A stretch of DNA of 64,000 bases from an uncultured Collinsella sp. (GCA_958421275.1 CATZLI010000005.1:141935-205934); one strand, 5' to 3'; positions 52,574-61,794 are shown, counted from the first letter of the stretch. Notes: a model not told the origin generated them from the letters alone. A program made the numbers and translations.

Positions 52574-53497
52574 CTATGCATCCACGTCAACGAGTAGACA
52601 ACGGAGCGTGCCGGAGCAACCCTCGTAGGGGCGCTTGCCGGCGCCGTAGCCGACGGCCTCGATGTGGTAGCGTGCCGGCAGGTGCTCGGACGTGCGCAGC
52701 GCGGTGACGATGGCGGCGCCCGTGGGCGTCACGAGCTCGCCAGCGACCGGTGCGGGCGTGAGGGCGATATTGCCCGCCTGGCACAGGTTGACGACAGCGG
52801 GGACGGGAATGGGCATAAGGCCGTGGGCGCAGCGAATGGTTCCGTGGCCTTCGGAGAGCGACTCGACCACGATGTCCTCAATACCTAGGTCATCGAGGCA
52901 GATGGCGACAGAGCAGACGTCGACGATGGAATCGACGGCGCCTACCTCGTGGAACATGACGGTCTCGGGCGTTTTGCCGTGGGCCTTTGCCTCGGCGGCG
53001 GCGAGCGCGGTAAAGATGGCGAGCGCACGACGCTTGGTGCCATCGCTTAGCTGCGAGCCGTCGATGATAGCGGTGACGTCCGCCAAAGAACGGTGGTGAT
53101 GGTGGTGGGCGTGATGGTGACCCTCGTGGCCATGGCCGTGGGTCTCATGATCATGCTCATGGCAGTGCTCATGCTCGTCATGGTCATGATGGTGGTGCTC
53201 GTGCTCGTGCTCGTGCTCGTGCGTGTGCTCGGCAGCTGTTTCGTTGCCGTAGAGCCATGCCATGTCGTGGTCGTGGTTCTCGAGCTCTTCTGCCAGCTGA
53301 ACGTCGAAATCGCAGGCGTCGATGCCATGCTTGTTTACGCGCGTCACGGAGATCGAAAAGCCGTCGACCGGCAGCGTGGCGAGCTGTTCGCGCAGGTGCT
53401 CCTCGCTGGCGCCCAGGTCGAGCAGGGCCGCGACGGTCATATCGCCGCTGATGCCCGAGGTGCCGTCGATGATAAGCGTATGCTGATGGTTGGACAT
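52574..53497 (-). CDS. larC: LarC-type nickel insertion protein, short His-rich form
   Basis: 307 residues, AAGGAG ahead of the ATG. The N-terminal LarC domain is clear: LIIDGTSGISGDMTVAALLD, ETVMFHEVGAVDSIVDVCSV, and GHGTIRCAHGLMPIPVPAVV. Residues about 88-137 form an extreme histidine/glutamate/aspartate tract, probably for nickel storage. The protein ends at CSGTLRCLLVDVDA, where full LarC proteins continue with a second domain of about 120-150 residues. The tetR start two bases later leaves no room for it. In Lactobacillus the two parts are joined by a programmed frameshift. Confidence 0.9.
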   Translation of the reverse strand: MSNHQHTLIIDGTSGISGDMTVAALLDLGASEEHLREQLATLPVDGFSISVTRVNKHGIDACDFDVQLAEELENHDHDMAWLYGNETAAEHTHEHEHEHEHHHHDHDEHEHCHEHDHETHGHGHEGHHHAHHHHHRSLADVTAIIDGSQLSDGTKRRALAIFTALAAAEAKAHGKTPETVMFHEVGAVDSIVDVCSVAICLDDLGIEDIVVESLSEGHGTIRCAHGLMPIPVPAVVNLCQAGNIALTPAPVAGELVTPTGAAIVTALRTSEHLPARYHIEAVGYGAGKRPYEGCSGTLRCLLVDVDA

Positions 53498-53507
53498 GGA
53501 ATGCTCC

Positions 53508-54290
53508 TTAACGGGCGCGGGATGTACCGGCGCTCAGATGATTGATAAGACTTGCCTGGTAGGCGGCACCAAAGCCGTTGTCGATATTGACGACCGAAAC
53601 GCCACTGGCACAGGAGTTGAGCATGGCGAGCAGCGCGGCTACGCCACCAAAGCTCGCGCCGTAGCCCACGCTGGTGGGAACGGCAATGACCGGACAGCTC
53701 ACCAGACCGCCGATAACGCTCGCCAGGGCGCCTTCCATGCCGGCGATGGCGATGACCACCTGCGCCTGGGCAAGTTCCTCGGCATGAGCGAGCAGGCGGT
53801 GCAGGCCGGCGACACCCACGTCGTAGAGGCGGTCGACCTCGTTGCCGTAGAACTCGGCCGTCAGTGCCGCCTCTTCGGCGACGGGCAGGTCGCTCGTGCC
53901 GGCGCAGGCGACGACAACGCGTCCGTTACCGGTGGGGGAGGGCTTGCCACCCACCAGGGCGAGCTGGGCGTTCGGGGCATATCCCAGGTCGATGTCGTTG
54001 CCGAGAAGCTCCGAGGTACGGGCTGCTTTTTCGCTGTCCAGGCGCGTGACCAGGATGCGCTCCTGACCGGCATCGCGCAGCGCTTCGATAATGGCGGCAA
54101 TTTGCTCGGCGGTTTTACCGGCGCCGTAGACAACCTCGCCGGCTCCCTGGCGCACCCCGCGCGAAAGATCGAGCTGCGCAAAACCCAGATCGGTGGTTGG
54201 CGCCGTCTGGAGGCGCGTGAGGGCGACTGCCGGGGTGACTACTCCGCCGGCAACATCGCTCAGCAATTGCTCAAGATCTCGCTTATCCAT
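53508..54290 (-). CDS. larB: LarB-type pyridinium-3,5-dicarboxylate synthase
   Basis: 260 residues from the ATG at 54290; a longer frame upstream crosses the operator region. The AIR-carboxylase-like core is clear: VVACAGTSDLPVAEEAALTA, IAIAGMEGALASVIGGLVSC, and PTSVGYGASFGGVAALLAML ending in VVNIDNGFGAA. LarB carboxylates and hydrolyses nicotinic acid adenine dinucleotide, the first step of the nickel-pincer cofactor. larC follows after ten bases. Confidence 0.94.
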   Translation of the reverse strand: MDKRDLEQLLSDVAGGVVTPAVALTRLQTAPTTDLGFAQLDLSRGVRQGAGEVVYGAGKTAEQIAAIIEALRDAGQERILVTRLDSEKAARTSELLGNDIDLGYAPNAQLALVGGKPSPTGNGRVVVACAGTSDLPVAEEAALTAEFYGNEVDRLYDVGVAGLHRLLAHAEELAQAQVVIAIAGMEGALASVIGGLVSCPVIAVPTSVGYGASFGGVAALLAMLNSCASGVSVVNIDNGFGAAYQASLINHLSAGTSRAR

Positions 54291-54334
54291 ATATGTTCCC
54301 TTCGACGGCGCAAAGTCTAGCACTCAAAGGGTAT

Positions 54335-54368
54335 GTTTCCGAACACTAAGACAAAATTGTTCGGAAAC
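54335..54368 (-). promoter_or_regulatory. Perfect palindromic operator upstream of larB
   Basis: GTTTCCGAACA (54335-54345) and its perfect complement TGTTCGGAAAC (54358-54368) with a 12-base spacer, 45 bases upstream of larB. The size and position fit a regulator site; the TetR protein of the same operon is the obvious candidate. The region between larB and serB holds no other gene. Confidence 0.6.
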
Positions 54369-54404
54369 TATAGGACAGACTGATTCTCTTGTTAGAAGGA
54401 TCGA

Positions 54405-55040
54405 CTAGTCGCGCAGGATGATGTCCATGGCGAGCATCAGGTTGCGCTCATCGATGGCAAACGGGGCGGCTTCGCGCGTCTTGGGCTTGGCGCAAAACGC
54501 GATGCCCGTGCCCGCGGCCTGAATCATGGGGATGTCGTTGGCGCCGTCACCGATCGCGACGGTGTGGGCCATGTCGACACCGCACTCAACCGCCCAATCC
54601 AGCAGCTGGATGAGCTTGGATTCCTTGGTCACGATGTCTGCCGCCAGCTTACCGGTGAGCTTGCCGTCCACGACCTCTAGGCGGTTAGCCAGGCAAAAAT
54701 CGATGCCCGCGGCGGCCACGATCTTGTCGGCCACCTCATGGAAGCCGCCGCTTACCACGCCGACCTTCCAGCCCTTGCTGTGCGCTGAGCGCACAAGCTC
54801 CAGCGCGCCAGGAGTAAACGTCACGCGCTCAAAGGTACGCTCGAACACACTCTCGTCCAAGCCGGCAAGCAGCCCCACGCGCTCCTCGAGCGCCTGCTTA
54901 AAGTCCAGTTCGCCGCGCATGGCGCGCTCAGTGATCTTCGCCACTTGCTCGCCTACGCCGGCCTCCTCGCCCAACAGGTCGATGACCTCCTGGTTGATAA
55001 GCGTGGAGTCGATATCCATAACAATGAGCCGTGCAGTCAT
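54405..55040 (-). CDS. serB: Phosphoserine phosphatase
   Basis: 211 residues from the ATG at 55040 (GGAAAGG upstream). HAD-family motifs: MDIDSTLINQEVID with the nucleophile aspartate, VGVVSGGFHEV, and AIGDGANDIPMIQAAG. It dephosphorylates phosphoserine, the final step of serine synthesis. The substrate assignment rests on the DSTLIN/EVIDLL pattern typical of SerB. No regulatory ACT domain is present, unlike the long mycobacterial forms. Confidence 0.93.
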   Translation of the reverse strand: MTARLIVMDIDSTLINQEVIDLLGEEAGVGEQVAKITERAMRGELDFKQALEERVGLLAGLDESVFERTFERVTFTPGALELVRSAHSKGWKVGVVSGGFHEVADKIVAAAGIDFCLANRLEVVDGKLTGKLAADIVTKESKLIQLLDWAVECGVDMAHTVAIGDGANDIPMIQAAGTGIAFCAKPKTREAAPFAIDERNLMLAMDIILRD

Positions 55041-55296
55041 GACGGGCCTTTCCAAGTGCTGTTTTATTGGGGCATATTGTCGCACGTGACGCGTGCAGAC
55101 GGGTGCCGCGACGCATCAATTGTTTCGTCTCCGTCAAGTCTTTGGGCAGGAGCCACTTTTCCGCGGCACATCGACACAGGTGCGATAAGATAGAACGCCA
55201 TGTCTGGCTGCGCGGTTTACGCAGGCTGGGCAAATCTGTACGACGCCGCCCGGAACGACACGGGGCGGCACAGATCCATAAAGGAGGATCACTGGT

Positions 55297-57084
55297 ATGA
55301 GCCAGACCCGTCCCATCGATGAGCATTCCATGCACACCCGTACCTGCGGCGAGCTTCGCTTCGAGAACGTGGGCGAAGAGGTCACCCTCACCGGTTGGGT
55401 GAGTCGTCGCCGCGACCACGGCGGCCTTATCTTCTGCGACCTTCGTGACCGCGAGGGCATCACGCAGCTCACCTTCGACCCCGAGCACTCCGACGGCGAT
55501 GCCTTTAAGATCGCCGAGACCATGCGTCCCGAGTGGCCCATCAAGATCCACGGCGTCGTGCGCGCTCGTGGTGAGGAGACCACCAACACCAAGCTCGCGA
55601 CCGGCGAGATCGAGGTCCTGACCGACCACGCCGAGGTGCTCAACACGTCCGTCACCCCGCCGTTCCAGATCGAGGACGGCATCGAGACGAGCGAGGACAC
55701 CCGCCTGCGCTATCGCTATCTGGACCTCCGTCGTCCCGAGATGATGGCCAACCTCAAGCTGCGCTCCGACTTTACCTTTACCATTCGGGAGGCGCTGCAC
55801 AACCGTGAGTTCATGGAGGTCGAGACGCCCTCCCTGTTCAAGTCCACGCCCGAGGGCGCTCGCGACTTCATCGTTCCCAGCCGTATTCAGCCGGGCAACT
55901 TCTACGCCCTGCCGCAGTCCCCGCAGCTCCTGAAGCAGCTGCTCATGGTCGGTGGCGTCGAGCGCTACTACCAGGTTGCCAAGTGCTTCCGCGACGAGGA
56001 CTTGCGTGCCGACCGTCAGCCCGAGTTCACCCAGGTCGATATCGAGATGTCCTTCGTGGACCAGAACGACGTTATGAGCGCGCTCGAGGAAGTTCTGTCC
56101 GATGCCTTCGGCCGCATGGGCGTCGAGATGCCCACGCCGCTGCGTCGCATGAACTACTGGGAGGCCATGGACACCTATGGCTCCGACAAGCCCGATACCC
56201 GCTATGGCATGCACCTGGTCGACCTGACCGACATCTTTGCCAACTCCAAGTTCAAGGTCTTTGCGACTGCGGCAAACGAGGAGGGCTCTGTCGTCAAGGC
56301 CATCAATGCCAAGGGCGCCGGTGCCTGGGCACGTGCCAAGATCGATAAGCTCGCCGGCGTGGCTTCCACGTTTGGCGCCAAGGGCCTGGCATGGATCGCT
56401 TTCCGCGAGGACGGCTCCATCAACAGCCCCATCGTCAAGTTCTTCTCGGACGAGGAGATGGCGGCTCTGCGCGAGCGCATGGACGTCGAGCCCGGCGACC
56501 TTGTGATGTTTGCCGCCGGCCCGCGCCTGCTCTCTGACGAGATCCTGGGCGGCATGCGTTCCCACATGGCCAACGCGCTCGAGATCAAGCGCGAGGGCCA
56601 CGACTTCCTGTGGGTCGTCAACTTCCCGCTGTTCCACTGGGATGAGGACCGCAAGGCCTATGCCGCCGAGCACCAGCCGTTCACTCTGCCGACCGAGACC
56701 GACATCGCCAAGATCGAGGCCGACCCGTTGGCAGCCGGTTCTTGCACCTACGACTTTGTCATGGACGGCTTTGAGGCCGGCGGCGGCGGTATGCGTATCC
56801 ACAACGCCGAGATGCAGATGTCCATGCTCAAGCTCCTGGGCTTTACCGAGGAGCGTGCTGAGTCTCAGTTCGGCTTCCTCATGGAGGCGCTCAAGTTTGG
56901 TGCACCCCCGATGGGCGGTTTCGCTCTGGGCCTGGACCGCGTGTGCATGCTGCTCACCGGCTCCGACTCCATCCGCGACGTCATGGCGTTCCCCAAGACG
57001 GCCAGCGGCTCCGACCTCATGTCGGGCGCCCCGAGTGCCGTTTCCGGCGCCCAGCTCAAGGACGTCAGCCTGCGCCTGATGTAG
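55297..57084 (+). CDS. aspS: Aspartyl-tRNA synthetase, bacterial type
   Basis: 595 residues, AAGGAGG before the ATG. The N-terminal OB-fold anticodon domain (TLTGWVSRRRDHGGLIFCDL) is followed by the class II core with motif 2 (AKCFRDEDLRADRQPEFTQV) and motif 3 (GGFALGLDRVCMLLTG). The bacterial-specific GAD insertion lies at about 300-400. Cytosolic charging of tRNA-Asp; whether it also charges tRNA-Asn cannot be decided without gatCAB data. It is divergent from serB. Confidence 0.97.
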   Translation: MSQTRPIDEHSMHTRTCGELRFENVGEEVTLTGWVSRRRDHGGLIFCDLRDREGITQLTFDPEHSDGDAFKIAETMRPEWPIKIHGVVRARGEETTNTKLATGEIEVLTDHAEVLNTSVTPPFQIEDGIETSEDTRLRYRYLDLRRPEMMANLKLRSDFTFTIREALHNREFMEVETPSLFKSTPEGARDFIVPSRIQPGNFYALPQSPQLLKQLLMVGGVERYYQVAKCFRDEDLRADRQPEFTQVDIEMSFVDQNDVMSALEEVLSDAFGRMGVEMPTPLRRMNYWEAMDTYGSDKPDTRYGMHLVDLTDIFANSKFKVFATAANEEGSVVKAINAKGAGAWARAKIDKLAGVASTFGAKGLAWIAFREDGSINSPIVKFFSDEEMAALRERMDVEPGDLVMFAAGPRLLSDEILGGMRSHMANALEIKREGHDFLWVVNFPLFHWDEDRKAYAAEHQPFTLPTETDIAKIEADPLAAGSCTYDFVMDGFEAGGGGMRIHNAEMQMSMLKLLGFTEERAESQFGFLMEALKFGAPPMGGFALGLDRVCMLLTGSDSIRDVMAFPKTASGSDLMSGAPSAVSGAQLKDVSLRLM

Positions 57085-57109
57085 GCAAGCGGCTACATAT
57101 TGCCCGTAA

Positions 57110-57142
57110 CGAGGGAAGGACGCGCGCCTTCCCTCGTTTTTT
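57110..57142 (+). terminator. Terminator downstream of aspS
   Basis: Perfect ten-base arms CGAGGGAAGG and CCTTCCCTCG around a seven-base loop, then six T. Confidence 0.88.
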
Positions 57143-57181
57143 ATGCGCGGGCGTTGCGAGGGCATAGGTTGACTGGGCGTC

Positions 57182-57383
57182 GCGGAAACTGCGACCCGGA
57201 ATTTGCGTCCAAAACGGGTCGCGCTTTCCCAAAGGGGGTCCTCTGGGAAAGCGCGACCCAGAATTCGGCAAAATAATGGGGCACAGTTTCCGGTTGAGCT
57301 GTCTAACGGAAACTGTGTCCCAGAATGAGCGCTCAAAACGGGGCAGGCTTTCCGCAACAACTGTCTGGCAGAAAGCCTGCCCC
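57182..57383. repeat. Second array of covarying inverted repeats
   Basis: Same family as 7593-7826. A lone arm (57182-57197) is followed by hairpins at 57216-57259 (perfect 15-bp arms), 57278-57321 (15-bp arms, one G-T pair) and 57340-57383 (13-bp arms), with 18-base linkers. Each hairpin has different arm sequences that remain complementary. It fills the space between aspS and the lacI-type gene, and may act as a terminator for the latter. Confidence 0.82.
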
Positions 57384-57389
57384 AGTTTC

Positions 57390-58406
57390 TTATAGCGAGT
57401 CTCTCTGGATCAGCTGCATGTGCATCACGGAGGTGGTAGGCTCGGCACCCTTGATCATGTCGAGCGCAATGTTGGCGGCCATGTGGCCTTCTTCGCGCAG
57501 GGGCTGGCGGACGGTCGTGAGCGCGGGGACGCAGCGCGTCGCAATCTCGTGATCGTCGAAGCCGACGACAGAAACGTCCGCAGGAACGGATAGGCCCGCC
57601 TCGTTGAGTGCGGTGATGACGCCAGCCGCGATACGGTCCGATCCGCAGAGCACGCCATCGAAAGCGATCTCGCGCGCGAGAATCTGGTGCATGGCCTGAT
57701 AGCCGTCTCCGCTGTTCCAGCCGGTATAGATAACGTTTGCGTCTGGGAGGTCTTCGCCCAAGACGGCGCGGTAGCCGCGCAGGCGGTCGGCAACAGCGGG
57801 GTTGTCTTGCGGTCCCAACACGGCGACGATATCTTTGCGCCCGCGATCCTTTATGGCGAGTGCCGCAAAGCGTCCGCCCTCTTCGTCGTCAGAGTAGACT
57901 GTCGAGAACACATCGCGATAGGGGTGGCCCTCGAGCTGGCCGCACAACACGGTGGGTACGCCCAGCTCGCACAGTACCTCGAGCAGCTCGCTGCCCTTGT
58001 AGGGGGAGACGTCGATCACGGCGTCGAACGAGCGGCGCTCAAAGTGCTCGCGTGCGCGGTTGCGCTCATGCGTAGAAGACGCCTGCAAGATAACGGGCAG
58101 ATAGGACGACTCCGACAGTTCCTCGGTAATGCCGCTCAAAAACTCGCTATAAGTGGGGTCGCTGAAGAGTTCACTTAGGGGCTCGGTCACGAGCACGGCG
58201 ATGATTTCCGTGCGCCCGACAGCGAGCGCTCGGCCACGAGCGTTGGGGACAAAATTGACTTCCTTGGCCGCCGCGCGGACGCGCCTTTTGGTTTCCTCGC
58301 TAATGCGGGGCGAATCGTTGAGAGCGCGCGATGCCGTGGAGCGCGACACGCCGGCAGCTGCGGCAACCTCGGCAAGCGTAGGTGCGGTGCGAACTGGTTG
58401 GGTCAT
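57390..58406 (-). CDS. LacI-family transcriptional repressor
   Basis: 338 residues. The N-terminal helix-turn-helix and hinge are typical (PTLAEVAAAAGVSRSTASRA, then LNDSPRISEETKRRV and FVPNARGRALAVGRT). The periplasmic-binding-protein-like core follows with the FDDHEIA motif near the C-terminus. The gene is divergent from the beta-galactosidase, with three copies of CAACCGGTTG between them, the type of central-CG palindrome LacI proteins bind. It probably represses the sugar operon; the inducer is probably a galactoside. Confidence 0.94.
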   Translation of the reverse strand: MTQPVRTAPTLAEVAAAAGVSRSTASRALNDSPRISEETKRRVRAAAKEVNFVPNARGRALAVGRTEIIAVLVTEPLSELFSDPTYSEFLSGITEELSESSYLPVILQASSTHERNRAREHFERRSFDAVIDVSPYKGSELLEVLCELGVPTVLCGQLEGHPYRDVFSTVYSDDEEGGRFAALAIKDRGRKDIVAVLGPQDNPAVADRLRGYRAVLGEDLPDANVIYTGWNSGDGYQAMHQILAREIAFDGVLCGSDRIAAGVITALNEAGLSVPADVSVVGFDDHEIATRCVPALTTVRQPLREEGHMAANIALDMIKGAEPTTSVMHMQLIQRDSL

Positions 58407-58650
58407 GGCGTCTCCTGGAGAATGCGGTCGATGTTGTCGCTGATACGGGCTGGTGCGGATACAGCTTACTATAGTGCGCCTGAACAGCGTTCATGATATC
58501 CGGTGACCGGTGTCGTTTTGCAACCAAGCCGCAATCGAATACGTCTCGTATGGGTGAGATATCAGCGGGCGTGGCGGTTGCCTACGAGCTTGAGAACGAT
58601 GTCTTGCGCTGAGTTTCGATACTCAGGGTGACATAAGTGTCGCGGTTGTA

Positions 58651-58747
58651 CAACCGGTTGCACCGTTAACCCGACCAAATCGACCGTTCAGCGGACAACC
58701 GGTTGCACAGTTTTTTGCATCGCCCGTAAGATAAGGACAACCGGTTG
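58651..58747 (+). promoter_or_regulatory. Three LacI-type operators and promoter of the beta-galactosidase operon
   Basis: CAACCGGTTG occurs at 58651-58660, 58696-58705 and 58738-58747, each within ACAACCGGTTGCA; start-to-start distances are 45 and 42 bases, about four helical turns. A likely promoter is TTGCAC (58703-58708) with TAAGAT (58727-58732). Operator 2 overlaps the -35 box and operator 3 lies just past the -10 box, while operator 1 is suited to looping. A partly overlapping palindrome CGGTTGTACAACCG spans 58643-58656. The rest of 58407-58782 shows no gene. Confidence 0.8.
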
Positions 58748-58782
58748 CACAAGAATCACTACGATGACGAAGGAGCATCACC

Positions 58783-61700
58783 ATGGACACCATTAACGAT
58801 TGGGAAAACCAAGCGCTCACCCATAGGAACCGCCTGGCACCCCATGCGTACTTTATGGGTTATGAGACCGCCGATCTCGCTGCAACGTACAGCCGCGAGC
58901 TGTCGCGCGGGTTTGTCCAGCTGTCCGGCTCGTGGCAGTTCCGCCTCTTTGAGGGCCCCGCTGCCGTCTCCAACGAGGAGCTCTCCACGTACGAGCCCGA
59001 GTGGGATCACGTGGAGGTTCCGCACCTGTGGCAGGTGGACGGCTATGGCAACCTTGCCTACACCGACGAGGGCTTCCCGTTCCCGGTGGATCAGCCGTTC
59101 GTTCCCTCTGACGATCCCACGGGCGTGTACCAGCGCATCGTCAACCTTCCCGCCGTGCCTGCCGGCGCTCGCGAGATCATTCGCTTTGACGGCATCGAGA
59201 GCTATGGCGAGCTGTACGTCAACGGTCAGTTTATCGGCATGACCAAGGGTTCGCGCCTGTCTGCCGAGTTCGACGTGACCGACGCGCTTGTCGAGGGCGA
59301 CAACCTGTTTGCGGTCAAGGTCCTGCAGTACAGCGATGGCAGCTATATCGAGGACCAGGATATGTGGTGGGCCTCGGGCATCTTTCGCGATGTGTACCTT
59401 ATGCAGCGTCCCGCCGCGCACCTGGTCGACTTTAGGTTCCGCACGCACCGCGAGGGCGATACCGCTCTGATTACGCTCGATACGGTTGCCGAGGGCTCTT
59501 CCCGCGTTGTGTTTACGCTCAGCGATGGCGAGAACGTGGTGGCTACGGGCGAGTGCGTCGACGGCCATGCCGAGTGCGGCGTGACCGATGCCCACTTCTG
59601 GAATCCCGAGGACCCCTTCCTCTACGACCTTACGTTTGAGGTCTACGACGGTGACCAGGTCAGCGAGTACGTCCCGCATCGCCAGGGTCTTGCCGAGGTG
59701 ACGGTCGAGGGCAATCATATCTACCTCAACGGCACTTACTTTAAGATGCATGGCGTCAACCGCCACGATCACGACGATCACAAGGGCCGCGCCGTGGGCC
59801 TCGATCGCATGCGCCGCGACCTGGAGCTCATGAAGCAGCACAACATCAACGCGGTGCGCACGTCCCACTACGCCAACGACCCGCGCTTTTACGAGCTGTG
59901 CGACGAGTATGGCATCATGCTGGTCGCCGAGACCGATATGGAGAGCCACGGCTTCGAGAATATCGGCAACATCGCCCTGGTCACCGACGACCCGGCATGG
60001 GAGCCGGCCTACGTCGACCGCATTGAGCGCCTGGTGATGCAGGAGCGCAATCACGCCTGCATCATTATGTGGTCGATGGGCAACGAGAGCGGCTATGGCT
60101 GCAACATCCGCGCGATGTACGCCAAGGCTCACGAGCTCGATGGTCGTCCGGTCCATTACGAGGAGGATCGCAACGCCGATACCGTCGACGTTATCTCCAC
60201 CATGTACTCCCGCGTGTCGCAGATGAACGACTTTGGTGAGCATCCATTCCCCAAGCCGCGCATCAACTGCGAGTACGGTCACTCCATGGGCAACGGCCCC
60301 GGAGGCCTGTCCGAGTATCAGGAGGTCTTCGATCGCTGGGATTGCATCCAAGGCCAGTTTATCTGGGAATGGTGCGACCACGGTCTGGCTGCTGTGACCG
60401 AGGACGGCATTGCCTACGATATGTATGGCGGCGACAACGGCGATTACCCCAACAACAGCAACTTCTGCATCGATGGCATGGTGTTCCCCTGGCAGCAGCC
60501 GAGCCCGGGCCTTACCGAGTACGGCCAGGTCATCTGCCCGGTTCGCATGGCTTATGACGCCGAGGCGGGCGAGCTGACTGTCACCAACAAGCGCTGGTTT
60601 ACCACCCTCGAGGATGTTTGCCTGTCGGCGGAGACCCTGGTGGACGGCGACGTGGTCTGCCGCAAGACGCTCATGCCCGGTGCGGTTGCCCCCGGTGAGT
60701 CCGTCCAGCTTCCGCTGGTGATTCACGAGGCCGCGGTAGGCGAGACCCTGCTGACTGTGCGCGCCTACACCATGGCCGCTCACGTCTGGTGCGAGCCGAT
60801 GTTCCAACTGGGCGCAAACCAGTTTGCCATCGCAAACCATCCGGCGCCGGCCATTGCGGCTCCCACTCGTCCTGAGCTTACGGTCGAGGAGACCGAGCAG
60901 GAGATTCGCATTCACTCCCTCAACGGCGAGCTGACCTTCAGCAAGGTAAACGGCACCGTGAGCGAGTGGAAGGCATCCGGCCGCGACGTCATGGCCTCTG
61001 GCCCCCAGGTTGGTTTTTGGCATCCGCTCGTCGACAACCACGCCCAGGAGTACGACTCCCTGTGGAAGGACAACTTCATCGATGTAATGCAGACGTCCAC
61101 CCGCAAGGTTTCTTGGAAGCAGGACGGCAATGCGGTCGCCGTTACCGTGAGCCAACGCATTGCTCCTCCCGTCCGTGCGTTCGGCATGCGCGTCGAGCTT
61201 GTCTACACCGTGCTTCCGAGCGGTCGCGTCGACCTCAAGGTTTCCGGCGAGCCCTACGGCGATTACTCGGATATCATCCCGCGCATCGGCATCTCCTTTG
61301 AGGTCCCCGGTTGCGATCGTGCCGTCGAGTGGTATGGCCACGGCCCGGGCGAGAACTATCCGGACTCGCTGCGCGCCAACCCGGTCGGTCATTACCGCAC
61401 TACGGTCGACGACATGTTCACGCCGTATGTCATGCCCCAGGATTGTGCCAACCGCGAGGGTACCCGCTGGGTTGCCCTGCGCTCTAGCCACGGTGACGGC
61501 GTGCTGGTGACGCGTCCGGCTGACGCTGCCTCTAATCCGTTCTCGTTCTCGGCATGGCCCTATAGCTGTGAGGCCATCGATAACGCCAAGCACGTCTACG
61601 ACCTTGTCAAGGGCGACACGGTTACGGTCAACATCAACGACCAGCTGCTCGGCCTTGGTTCGAACTCTTGGGGTTCCGAGGTGCTCGATTCCTATCGCAC

Positions 61701-61791
61701 CCGTTTTGAGAGCTTCAGCTTTGAGGTGTCCCTGCGACCGCTGACGTCTGCCGATCTGGCTCAGGCACTGGCACCCATTAAGGAGGCATAA
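58783..61791 (+). CDS. Beta-galactosidase, GH2 family (LacZ/EbgA type)
   Basis: 1002 residues, GAAGGAG nine bases before the ATG. Domain order: sugar-binding jelly roll (about 40-210), immunoglobulin-like domain, TIM barrel (about 310-600) with the acid/base glutamate in IIMWSMGNESGYG and the nucleophile in FIWEWCDHGL, then the C-terminal beta-sandwich domains with WYGHGPGENYPDS. No signal peptide, so it is cytoplasmic. It cleaves lactose or other beta-galactosides. The EbgC-like gene three bases downstream makes an Ebg-type two-subunit enzyme likely. Confidence 0.95.
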   Translation: MDTINDWENQALTHRNRLAPHAYFMGYETADLAATYSRELSRGFVQLSGSWQFRLFEGPAAVSNEELSTYEPEWDHVEVPHLWQVDGYGNLAYTDEGFPFPVDQPFVPSDDPTGVYQRIVNLPAVPAGAREIIRFDGIESYGELYVNGQFIGMTKGSRLSAEFDVTDALVEGDNLFAVKVLQYSDGSYIEDQDMWWASGIFRDVYLMQRPAAHLVDFRFRTHREGDTALITLDTVAEGSSRVVFTLSDGENVVATGECVDGHAECGVTDAHFWNPEDPFLYDLTFEVYDGDQVSEYVPHRQGLAEVTVEGNHIYLNGTYFKMHGVNRHDHDDHKGRAVGLDRMRRDLELMKQHNINAVRTSHYANDPRFYELCDEYGIMLVAETDMESHGFENIGNIALVTDDPAWEPAYVDRIERLVMQERNHACIIMWSMGNESGYGCNIRAMYAKAHELDGRPVHYEEDRNADTVDVISTMYSRVSQMNDFGEHPFPKPRINCEYGHSMGNGPGGLSEYQEVFDRWDCIQGQFIWEWCDHGLAAVTEDGIAYDMYGGDNGDYPNNSNFCIDGMVFPWQQPSPGLTEYGQVICPVRMAYDAEAGELTVTNKRWFTTLEDVCLSAETLVDGDVVCRKTLMPGAVAPGESVQLPLVIHEAAVGETLLTVRAYTMAAHVWCEPMFQLGANQFAIANHPAPAIAAPTRPELTVEETEQEIRIHSLNGELTFSKVNGTVSEWKASGRDVMASGPQVGFWHPLVDNHAQEYDSLWKDNFIDVMQTSTRKVSWKQDGNAVAVTVSQRIAPPVRAFGMRVELVYTVLPSGRVDLKVSGEPYGDYSDIIPRIGISFEVPGCDRAVEWYGHGPGENYPDSLRANPVGHYRTTVDDMFTPYVMPQDCANREGTRWVALRSSHGDGVLVTRPADAASNPFSFSAWPYSCEAIDNAKHVYDLVKGDTVTVNINDQLLGLGSNSWGSEVLDSYRTRFESFSFEVSLRPLTSADLAQALAPIKEA

Positions 61792-61794
61792 GTC

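Noticed and set aside
50944..52590. 548-residue minus-strand frame covering tetR and larD region
   Set aside because: Antisense to the channel gene and in the wrong frame for the clear TetR helix-turn-helix.
53093..53545. Plus-strand frame rich in valine and methionine opposite larC
   Set aside because: It is the complement of the histidine-codon tract of larC and has no independent support.
54928..57360. 810-residue open frame on the minus strand
   Set aside because: Antisense of aspS extended through the hairpin array; its N-terminal part is only translated repeat.
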